From: Tubulanus polymorphus
Taxonomy: Eukaryota > Nemertea > Palaeonemertea > Tubulaniformes > Tubulanidae
Length of the DNA stretch: 64,000 bases
Assembly: GCF_964204645.1 (NCBI RefSeq)
Contig: NW_027437440.1
Span: 1 to 64,000 of the forward strand
Reading direction: 5' to 3'
Shown: in pieces, positions 39,438-49,500 of the stretch
How the letters are laid out: the number at the start of each line of letters is the position of its first letter
How positions within the stretch are numbered: the stretch's first letter is position 1
The notes under the pieces: model-generated
The model's input: the letters and a program-made list of their open reading frames with translations, nothing else
Databases searched by the model: none
What the model was told of the DNA's origin: nothing
Position numbers and translations under genes: made by a program

Positions 39438-42400
39438 ATGTCTTCGAGAAGGAAGGATACACGTAGTTACGTGATGGCCGATTCCGAATCAACTGCTGCG
39501 GCTGCTGCGAATAAGTCAAGCCGTAAACGCAAGACCGAAGATCAACAATCACAGTCAAGTTCTGTATCCACAGCGAATAAATACCGGTGCAGAAAAGACG
39601 CCGAAAACGTGCGAGTGGTCGTGAGCCGAATACCGGATGGACCGAAATCACGAAAAATCGCTGCTTCATCCAAACGTGGTGGTGGTGGTGGTGGTGGTGG
39701 TAAGGGATCATCAAAAAGCAAGTCAAAAGCTCGTGATCCTACACCCAAACCATCAGACGGTAGTTCAGACGAAGAAGTACCCGAGGAAGAAGGCGAAAAT
39801 GACCAAGACGATGGTGACGGTGACCCACAATCAGGTGGCGAAGACGATATGGAAGCTGAAAACGGCGGTGACAGTGACGGTGCTGGAGAGGAGGAAGAGG
39901 AAGATGGCGAAGACGAAGGTGGCTCTGAATCCGAAGATGGCTCAGAAAGTGGTGAGAGCAGTGATGGGGGTACCAGTAGCAACGAGGAAAGTGACATGGA
40001 AGATGACAGGTGCCGCCGCCATAAACGTAGCACCAAACGACACAAAACACCCGTGAAAAGCCGTCCACAGCGTTCGAGTAGCAGAAATAAGAGTGGTAAA
40101 ACAGAGGAGAAGTCAAAACGTGCCCCTTCCAAGTCGTCTTCGAAGGATAAAGCCGCAACTGCCAAAGAAAAAGAGCAGGTGATGGCTGCTGCTGTTCTAG
40201 CCACTGCCAAGGAGAGAGAGAAACAAGAACGTGAGAAACCTGCTGCCCTGAAACAACACGAGAAAGAAAAGAAGCACCGTAGTGGGGGTAATAGCCAGTC
40301 ATGTTCGAAAAGCAAGGATAAGGATAAATTATCATCTAAGGACAGTAGTAAACGAAGTCGTAGTGAAACAACTCCGAAAAAAGACACTAAAACAACCGTG
40401 GATAGCAGCAAAGTGACGAATAGTGAACATTCTAATACCCTGTCGGATATAAAAAATAGTGTTGATGAACTCAAAACGGACGAAGAAGTGACCAATGAAA
40501 AACTGCGCATTGAAGCTGAGGACGCTGCAAATGCTTTGATAAACTTGCAAAAAAAGCCTGTTATCAAACATGAGGAAAATCAGTTTGACATTGAAAACGA
40601 AGAATTGGATTATGTGGATGATGGTGATAATCAGCCTACGAAAGTCGTCGTCGATGGAGATGATCAACAACAACAAATGGATGATGACCAAGAGATGGGA
40701 GGAGACGACCAAAATGATGATATCAACGAGACCGATGCCACGGAAGTAATGTATGAACAGGATGACAACCTCCTCGACGAAGCTGCGAAAAAAGGTAAGC
40801 AACATTCTACTTATACAATTCTAATTCCAATCGCTTTAGCACATTCCAAAGTACATTACTACGAATTTTCATCCATTTCCACCCACCATGAAAGAAAATA
40901 TACGACTTGGCAAATTTGGTGAAGGCAGAGGGACATTTCGTCATTTTCGATCTCAATATGTCCCTCTGCCCTCACCAAATTTGCCAAGATGGCGGCCGTT
41001 TTCTATAGTAATGCGTAGGGCAAATAGCGAAATATTAACAGAGTACCTACTTAATGCACGGATTCCGGCACATTACGAATGCATCTTGTATGTTATGGTT
41101 ATTGATTAGACAATAGTATTTGTTTGTTTGTGACTCATATTAATGAGTAATTATGTTAATTAGTTGGTTGACCTAATTAATTGACCTATATTTAGATAAG
41201 TCTAACTTCCTTTTGGAAACCAAAAATTCATATGACAATTTTATTAACTTCCTTTTTCAAAGACTAGAATTTAATTAATTTAAAATGGTCATTAATTTTT
41301 AATTATAATATAATCTAACTTCCTTTATTAGGGATATAATTTGTTACATTTAATTTTGCCGTTTTAACAGGAACTTACCGATCCAATATTATTCATGTAT
41401 TCACATCCTGTTGGCTTCGCATAATGGCACGGACCCTTTTCCTCAATTTTGCCATTCCGGAAGTTAGAAATGTACACAAAAATGTATTACAACACTCTAA
41501 CTTCCTGTTCATAACCCGTTTCAAGGGGGTTTTAATTTTGTGACTTTCTATACCCCCTTGAAAATCGTGTTCTGAAAAGGAAGTTGGATCAATTTACTAT
41601 ACAAATTTGACCGTCAAACAGGAAGTCGGACTTTTCATTTTTTTCAATATTTTTTATTTTATTCTTCTTTTCCCTTAGATGTCGCCAACACCGGATCCTC
41701 CAACCACGATGACGGTGATGATGACGTCGCACCAAACCACCAACCAACTCCACCACCCCATCCATCACCAAAACCAAAGTCTACTCCACCTGACTCCCCA
41801 CGTGGATCACCGGTATCAAACCTATCGTCGCACGATCAATACTTCAAAGACGAATACTCACAAAACTGGGAGAAATGGTGTTTTGTGGGAAAGGACAAAA
41901 CCAAACTCTACGAACAAGTTTTTCCCATCCAAGCTGACAAATTGGCGAGGAAATTCTCGGACATTCACACTCGCCGCGATATTCTCGGTGCAGCAGACAC
42001 GAAAAACTACAAGTCTCATATCTATCGCTCGTGTTCACAAGGATTACGAGTGCTAATGTCATCGTTAGCCAATTTTGCGATGTACAACCAGGATGCGAGT
42101 GACAAGGATATCGATATTCGCAAAACTTTTATGCTGCTGGGACTCGACGAATATAGACACCCCTTCTTTGGACGTGCCATGGGCTCAGAGGAAACCGTCA
42201 AGGAGTTATTCGATGCCTTGGCCGACAATGATGGTGTGCGTGAACCTCTGTACGACCGTATCCAGCTCATCGATTTTCCGCAGTACGTGAATATTGCAAA
42301 GTTCCAATTCTCCCGGCACGATAACATCGAGAAACGCATTGTGAAAATGCAGCACGACGATAATACACACGGATTCATTGTCGGCTACCTCGAACACATG

Positions 42401-43207
42401 AAACAAATGCTCAAAAAGAAAGGTGTGGCGAAAGCAGTATACGATTCCACGGTTTCCTACGTCGACGGACTGTTCATTCTACCAGCAGCATATCAAGCAA
42501 TGCTATTTCCGAACAAAAACATGATAGCTCTCAATGACTCGTTCACTCATCGCCAGTCGACAATGTTGGATTTGTCTGAAATGAACACTGTGGCTCTCGA
42601 AGAGTTGATCCTACTCGAGTCCATTCTACTGCTGCACAATTGTGCCTTCCCCGTGTACCAGTACGATTATATGTGGTCACATATGCAACTGTCGTGTCAG
42701 CGCACTGTATTGGCATTGTCCGGAACACGTGCGCCCACATCGTTGGAGTATGAAATTCACTTCATGGCAATGTTGGATAAAATCATTAAGTACGAATGCG
42801 ATGTAAACAGTGGCAAACTCAATCGTGGTGACCGTGATGTGAAAGATGCATTCGCACTTCTAGTCGAAATTATCTCAATGAATCGAATCATGACCTTGTC
42901 ATTCTCACACAGTGCTCGATGTGAGAAAGTCGAAACAGATGGGGTCAACCTGCTAACTCTCGATCGCGATATTGTGATCCACAAGATCGTGAAAAGGTTT
43001 CTCTGTTTTGAAGAGGTGTCCGAAACCACAGTCGTGGACAGTTTCCTACAGAGCTTTTTGCTAAAGTGTGCTACGAATGGCAAGTCTGGTAGTGGGAATG
43101 CAGGTGGCAGTGGTGGGTCTCAAATTCACCAGGAAACTGTGCAAAAACTAAAGTTGAATACCCCTGCGTACTATACAGACTGTATTTTGAAGCATTTCAT
43201 GCGGTAA
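39438..43207 (+). CDS. Spliced charged regulator-like protein, two exons (39438-40794, 41679-43207)
   Basis: Exon 1 encodes 452 residues of extreme composition: Ser/Arg/Lys start, a Gly run near 77-85, long Glu/Asp/Gly/Ser acidic stretches (about 110-190), then Lys/Ser/Arg-rich and again acidic segments. It ends at AAAAAAG followed by GTAAGC (40795). The 3' site is a pyrimidine tract ending CCCTTAG at 41678. One exon-1 base plus two exon-2 bases complete a codon, and exon 2 is then open for 508 further codons: a Pro-rich linker and a mainly helical globular domain to a stop at 43205-43207. About 961 residues in total. The unspliced frame would stop after 42 intron-coded residues. The acidic/basic disordered half plus a folded half recalls herpesvirus transcription regulators, but family membership is unknown. 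Confidence 0.7.
40795..41678 (+). other. Predicted 884-nt intron
   Basis: It is bounded by GTAAGC and CCCTTAG and preserves the reading frame across exons. It is AT-rich and contains a 31-bp-arm hairpin (40906-40988), AACTTCCTG at 41499-41507, GGAAGTT variants, and a CAAGGGGGT/ACCCCCTTG hairpin (41519-41563) like those in ordinary spacers. The region therefore looks like an intergenic spacer used as an intron, which leaves open that exon 2 is also expressed separately from an internal ATG (41885). Confidence 0.65.
40906..40988. repeat. Perfect-but-one inverted repeat, 31-bp arms
   Basis: Arm 40906-40936 starts CTTGGCAAATTTGGTGA and arm 40958-40988 ends TCACCAAATTTGCCAAG. There is one mismatch and a 21-nt loop. 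In RNA it would form a very stable hairpin just downstream of the splice donor. It may be a small foldback transposon or a pre-mRNA structure affecting splicing. Confidence 0.85.
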
Positions 43208-43910
43208 ATGACATTGAACTATCTTGAACACCTACCTTTAACAATCGATGTTGTGTGTTATATTGGACTGTATATTATCTACTTTCCCGTCTGTTCCGTC
43301 TGTTGGCTACGCATAAGCCACACTACCGAAACCTGCAAAATCAAGGAAGAGGAAGTGAATTTTGTATAGAAAATGTATTGAAATTTCTAACTTCCTGAAA
43401 TTTTACCCCTACACATTAGGTACCGTTTGTGTAGGGGTAAAATTTGAGCAGACCTTCAGGAAGTTAGGTGTTTAATACAATTGGACTTAGAAAATTTTCA
43501 TCAGTGAGCTAACTTCCGCAATGTTGTGTATTTTGTAAATTTGTAAAGTATTGAAATGAATCTATGAATATGTGCCAAAATATAATAGTATAAAATAAAT
43601 TATTTTATTCCTCCATGCTCTGCCGTCAAAGTCCCGACCCGTTCGTGAAATTTATCTGGACAAAAATTCCTGAAAAACGACAGTCCCGATTTTTGTTATC
43701 TTTGTCCAGTTAAAGTTCGTGAAATCTATACCCAACAAAAATCGACCGAAAAATATCAAAGTCCCCACTTTTGATATTTTTGTCCAACTAAATTTAACGA
43801 ACTTTAACTGAACAAAAATCCAATGAGGTTCCGTGACCAACACAATATAAGTGAGAGAATGTATACACCCACACTTCATTTCACCGTGCGCTCGCTCACA
43901 GATAGCAAAA
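43208..43910. promoter_or_regulatory. Spacer with hairpin, palindromes and TATA box
   Basis: AACTTCCTG at 43389 and CAGGAAGTT at 43457 bracket a perfect 18-bp stem (43398-43415 with 43428-43445; arm AAATTTTACCCCTACACA; 12-nt loop). TTGGACTTAGAAAATTTTC lies at 43480-43498. AATAAA follows near 43587. TTTGTCCAG/CTGAACAAA palindromes lie at 43703-43739 and 43777-43819. A TATAA lies at about 43846-43850, some 60 nt before the next gene's ATG. Confidence 0.7.
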
Positions 43911-45782
43911 ATGCAGCCAGGTCTTATGTCAAGTCCTAAAAAGACAACTCCGGCTATTACTGCCGCTGATAACTGTACATTAGGCGACTCCAACAAATCT
44001 GTACAACCCTCCTGTGACTGTGGTGGCGGTGGACATTCTGCGAAAAAGAAGAAAAAACAGCTTATTCGTACCCAACAGTCGTCAAACGTTAACACCATGG
44101 GTTTCAACCAACTTCTGAAAGAAACTGGGAGAGGTGAGGTAGACTTTGACCCCAGTCACATGGTCAAAAGTGAACCTCTCGATGCTTTACAAATCGACGA
44201 AAGCGGCTGTGGTGATAGAGATTATTACGATGATGATGGAGATGACAGGCTTGTCATGAACTTTGCTGCGATGGAGCATAATACTGGCATGGTGGTTGGT
44301 GCCAAGGCCGACAACAACAATACAACGACATCCGCATCACATCCTGGTGGTAGTGGTAGCGGTGGTGGATCTTATGAAATTTCTGTATCTCAGAAGCGAC
44401 CAAAAAGACGGTCCGTATGGGCAGAAGGATCGAATAAGTGGAAGAAACTTATGATAGACAAATACGAAAAGTGTAACTGTCTGTGTGGATGTGGACTTGG
44501 ACTTCCTTTCGGCGAAAATGGTTGGCTTAAACAAAAGGCCCTGTTCGCTAAGTATGCTGGACGCTATCACGAAATCGACAAAAAGGACTTAGAACGCATT
44601 ACAGTTTACCGTCTTCGTGATCACGATATCTGCGAATGTTTCTGCCACTGTGATGCCGCTATCATGCGATATTTCACCAACGATCCATCGGGTAGGATAC
44701 CTTTTGGCACCGGCAAATACGTGAAAGTGGTGGAAGGCGAAAAAGAGGTCGATGAACGTCTTCCACAGGTCATTACATTCATTTTCGACGACGATGACCT
44801 CTGTGATGGCATGAGCACCTCGGCAAATGCCAAATGCTACCGCGAATGCCTACCTATGGTATTTCGTAGGCGCTATGAGAAAGCTGAAAACTTACGTAGG
44901 TTGAAGTCGGAGAATGCTAAACTCAAAACCGAAAACGAAACTCTGAAGGAAAATCTCGAAACAACGACTGATCTGTTAGTCGGGAAAATGTGTACTGGAA
45001 AGGAAGTTGGAAATCATTGCAAGCACTACGATAAAGTACTGCAAATTCAGCGGGAAGGTCGTCTGGTGAATTTGAAACGTGACTTTGTGAAATGTGCCGC
45101 TGCGACAAATAGCCTATTGATGGACCTGAACCATCGTGGCTTCGGTACACCAGTCGACTCGAATCTGGCTTCTCGTGAAAGTGATGCGAAGTTCTATCTC
45201 TATCCAAAGAGAAACGAAAGTTGGGATGCTAGTGGACTCTGTTCTGAGTGTCGAAAGATTCGAACCCCAGAAGAAATCGTGCGTCTTGGTATTCGCGATA
45301 AGAACATCTGGTGTGCTACTGGACTTTGTCCCGAGTGTATGGCGAAGAAGAATCAGTCTGCTGCTGCAAATGAACCCGTAGACATTCACCCATCTACATC
45401 GACAGATACATCAGCAGCAGGTTTGGGGACAACTCCTGTCGAAAAATCTGCTCCTGTGGTTGAGTGTGCCACACAAACCGAATTACCTGCACCTTGTACT
45501 CCCCCACCTCCTGCACCGGATATACCTACACCAGAAACCTCCCCTGATACAACGAAAACGAACACTTCGATCTCACAAAATCTGCGCAAACGAAAGTTCA
45601 ATGTCGATACAACAGTTGAGATTCTAAGTGCACAGACTGTGGTGGACAATATTAAACGTGCTAGACTTGAATCACCAGGCAAATTTTCACTCTACGGTAG
45701 TGACAGATGGAAGGTTAAGAACAATCGTGTGGTTTATTCAGCTCCGACAGTTTTCAAAGACTGTATGAACTTATACCCTTAG
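43911..45782 (+). CDS. 623-residue cysteine-cluster and coiled-coil protein
   Basis: The frame is open from 43851 but starts there with GTG and overlaps the TATA region; the first ATG, 43911 (MQPGLM), is preferred. After a Ser/Gly-rich N-terminus with His/Lys patches there are two unusual clusters, CNCLCGCG at about 187-194 and CECFCHC at about 242-248. A heptad-like coiled coil at about 323-355 (ENLRRLKSENAKLKTEN) follows, then two CxxC pairs (about 444-447 and 473-476) spaced like a treble-clef or RING-like zinc site, and a Pro/Thr-rich C-terminal region with basic RKRK. It is probably a zinc-binding, dimerising regulator in the nucleus or tegument; the family is not recognised. Confidence 0.75.
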   Translation: MQPGLMSSPKKTTPAITAADNCTLGDSNKSVQPSCDCGGGGHSAKKKKKQLIRTQQSSNVNTMGFNQLLKETGRGEVDFDPSHMVKSEPLDALQIDESGCGDRDYYDDDGDDRLVMNFAAMEHNTGMVVGAKADNNNTTTSASHPGGSGSGGGSYEISVSQKRPKRRSVWAEGSNKWKKLMIDKYEKCNCLCGCGLGLPFGENGWLKQKALFAKYAGRYHEIDKKDLERITVYRLRDHDICECFCHCDAAIMRYFTNDPSGRIPFGTGKYVKVVEGEKEVDERLPQVITFIFDDDDLCDGMSTSANAKCYRECLPMVFRRRYEKAENLRRLKSENAKLKTENETLKENLETTTDLLVGKMCTGKEVGNHCKHYDKVLQIQREGRLVNLKRDFVKCAAATNSLLMDLNHRGFGTPVDSNLASRESDAKFYLYPKRNESWDASGLCSECRKIRTPEEIVRLGIRDKNIWCATGLCPECMAKKNQSAAANEPVDIHPSTSTDTSAAGLGTTPVEKSAPVVECATQTELPAPCTPPPPAPDIPTPETSPDTTKTNTSISQNLRKRKFNVDTTVEILSAQTVVDNIKRARLESPGKFSLYGSDRWKVKNNRVVYSAPTVFKDCMNLYP

Positions 45783-46544
45783 GTGGGTGAGCTTGTGGTT
45801 GAAAGACCTCAATGGACAGTAAAAGGACTGAAAATCTAAGTGTCGTGTGTATGGACTTGTTATGAAAAGTATGTGTTAGAATTATGCTATTTATTAGACT
45901 AGACTTGTGATAATTTTATTTAGTACAGGGTAAAACTTGTGATAATTTTATTTAGTACAGGGTAAAATAAATAGTAAAATGTAAACTCGTGACCTTACTG
46001 AAGTTCTTGCCTTGGCGTTCTGATTGAGGAAGATGGGACTTTGATTATTTTTGAAAGTGAATGAACATTTTCAAAGTACACTTTTGTTGAACTAAATTCT
46101 GCGAAAATTATCTGAACAAGTGCAACAAAAACGGTACTTTGAAAATTTTCGCCATCAGGTTGTTTTCGTGTCCAAGCATTTCATTTTTTCTATCGTTTCT
46201 AAGTCTCCGGCTCAGTCGACTACAGCGATATTGATTCTTTGATCAAGCCAGGGATCACACACATGGAGACAACCTATGCGAATGTGAAATATGTTCAATT
46301 CGTTGGAACAGATATTGCTGCGGTTTACCGTGATCAATGGGAAGCACAGAAGAAAGTCGGGATAGTCCATGGTTATACTGAAATTTACCTGAACAAAAGT
46401 AACATATTATTGGACTGCGTTTATGTGGTGTCTGCATACTTTTATTTTTGTCAGCTTTGTTGAAAATATTGAAAAGTTACAAATACATTTTCATATTTGT
46501 AGCAAATCGTTCATTTGTCTTAGTTCATTCGGCGTGGCATCATC
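45783..46544. other. Spacer with a 32-bp tandem repeat and a palindrome
   Basis: A 32-bp unit starting ACTTGTGATAATTTTATTT occurs twice in tandem (45903-45966), followed by AAAATAAA (likely poly(A) signal). A diverged copy of the TTTTGTTGAACT/CTGAACAAG palindrome is at 46082-46119. A 74-codon ORF at 46239-46463 has no recognisable content and is not called as a gene. Confidence 0.6.
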
Positions 46545-49500
46545 ATGTATATCAATGTGGCATCCTGTTTCTCTATTCTGTTTGGTGTGCTTTTGTTCAT
46601 GCCAGACTGTGTGAAAGGTGCTAGTGGCGATTTTCCGGACCCTACGATGACATTTACTCGAATAGATGACATCCAACTCAAAGCGAAATGTTCGATTCCG
46701 GTAGTGCAATCCAAACGGCGTGATATACACTTCATATTCAAACAGCGAGGGACGAATATACGCTACGAGGTAAATCTAGCTACGCAACAGTGCTCTATGC
46801 CAACGATCACAGAAAACAACGAAAGGTATTTTTACGAATGTATCGAAACACAAGAAAAATTGGACTTGGTCATTACTATAATGCCTGTTGCTGAAATTGA
46901 CTTCAATACGTGGTCGTGTATCTATCGTTATCCGATATCCGGACCCGATGGTCATGCATGGTCTGGAAATGGTCGTTACTCTGAGTTACGGGATAAGTAT
47001 AAGATGCCTTGTAGCTCAAATCTCGATTTAATTTACCAGAAACCCGAACCGATCCTGTTAACCCGACCGGGTGACAGCCATATGCTTGTTGGATGTAAAT
47101 CAGCGAATTTCGACTGGGCGTGTTTGACCCTGCAAAATAAAGTTCACGGGAGTAATTTTTGGTCTGATTTTCGATTCTATATTGGAAATCAACTGAAAAA
47201 AAGTGGCGATATATGGGGTCGATTGAAACCGAGAATGGCCAACGATCCGACTCCCCCGCCGTGGGATACACACAAGTATATCGAAACTGGAGGTAAAAGA
47301 GACGTGTGTGAATTTTCAGCCTCTTCGCATACTTACTCTTACGTGAAGAACCAGTGTTTCTTGATGCAGAAGGATCACACTGTTACCGTTGAAACACCGT
47401 CCGGTGGACGAACGATTAAAATTGGGACGGTCGACACAGCTGAACATCAACATTGTTGGGGCAATATTTATGCAATAACTTCGAATTTGGAACTGTTGAA
47501 AAAACCATTGGGTGTAAAGACTGATTTATCTGTTTTCAACACCAATAAGTCTACGGATCTTGGACATGGAAAAAACACATTCCCGATTCTGAGTCTCAAC
47601 GAGAAACGTGACTATTGGCACATCGGTGGTAAAACGATAGATCTGCGGGAAATTTCAACAGTGCTCATCGATCAACCGTCTCTGGAGTCATTCAGTCCCA
47701 CTGTATTTCAAACACGGACAGCATTCCCATATACCCACTTCATCACTTACGAACAAGCCAATGTGGATATAGTAAAGGTACTCGAGGCATGGGCCAATAA
47801 CAATCGGAACGACCCAAAAAGTGTGATCTGGTACATTTCAGACGAAGTTATCCAATCGTTTGGATGGAAAGTGACACTAGACCAAGATTTGGTTAAAGAA
47901 TATTACAAGTACCTCATACAGGGACTCACCACGTATGATTACGTAGAATATTCGTTTGCTAAAAAACTTTTCGCAGGAACAACGAGTGAAGAACTATCAT
48001 ACGATTGCAAGGCCGGTTATCAAAATAGAGACGTCGATGCGGCGGTTCTTGTTATGACTAGTGGATCGTGTCAGATAAAAATGAACTGCGTTGATAATCC
48101 GAATAACAAGTGTTTCTTCGGCCAAGGAACTAACAGTAACGACAAGTACTGCGGCGAAAGTGGTGGCGAATATTCTTTCAAGTTTATTGAAACCAAAATA
48201 GGTACAGATGGAACAGTGTCGATTTCCAAGAGGAATAGACCAGATGGAAAACGGTTTAACGACGTTACAAACTGCGCATCACATCGTTACGTCTGTTTTT
48301 ACAAGAAATCGGCTGAACATAGGAATTATGCTTGGCTTTCTACACCAAATACACCGAACACGTTTTTAAGCGGTACCAAACCCATCACAACGCATCTGAC
48401 AGATCTTTATTTTACTAAGTTTGATGCTACAATACCTAAAAACGAATGTCCTCAATTCGAAGATAAAGATTTCACTCTTACACACAGTGATAGCGGACAT
48501 ACGTGGAAAGGTGGGCATTCAAGATTCCTGGAACCTCACACGCCTATAAGCGATGCTGCGGTTGGTCGGTTTGCAAATGCAGACGAAGGTCGAAAGCGGT
48601 TATACTATCTATCCGTGACTGGACATAGAACAGACGGCAGCTTACCTGCCATTACAGCAAATTCTAAAACGACCATCACCGTACACTTGAGATTTAACGT
48701 CAAACAGGAATCACCTTCTCACATTTGGTCGAATTATTTGCCCAATAAGTATTACAACTTATACAACGATAACCTAAAGAAGGTAGATTTCAAAATAGAT
48801 GCACTGCAGATTATGAATGATGTGAAAAATGTTCAACTCGGCAGCAGCGACAACAAGTGTGAAAAACCGAAATGTCAACTACTCCATTGGGATAGTGTGA
48901 AAACTTTGTGTCCGTGTCAAAATGCTGGGACCGTGTGCGTTCAGACCAACGGGTTGCCGGATCTAATGCGTCACGTGGTTGTTTCTACACCGATCGTAGA
49001 ATCTGAGCTAGGAAACGGGAAGTTAAAGTGTCGAGCTTTGGGTTTAACGAGTGACGAACGTGATTTTTACGAAATGGCTCTCGAATTTGCGTGTAGGGCA
49101 GATATCAAAGGACGATTAAAGACAAGAGCCACAGACATATACACTATCGGTATCCACGCGCCTCAGTGGACAGCTCCTGTGGCTAATAATCTCGATAATC
49201 AAGCATATACCGTGAGGTGTCCGCTTTTCTCTGAAACCGGATGTGTGCACGATAATAAAGTTTACTTGGTGTTGGATTACGAACAAGTGGAGAGGGGCAA
49301 TATCACTATGACCAAACACGCCCTGTTCACTGTGAGCGACGTTCATGCGAATAGAGTGAAGATATATAGCTTAGACCAATCCCGACTACCGTCTGGTACA
49401 TCGAGTTTTTACCAAGTACCACCTCACGAATATATGGACAAACGCTCCATGCCCAGTGGAGTAGAAGCCATAGAGACCGGTTACACGTACACCACAACTC

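Noticed and set aside
39542-40567. 341-codon minus-strand ORF rich in Ser and Pro
   Set aside because: Shadow of the low-complexity acidic/basic exon on the plus strand.
46239-46463. 74-codon ORF as an upstream exon of the large glycoprotein
   Set aside because: No donor/acceptor pair is convincing and the glycoprotein has its own signal peptide start.
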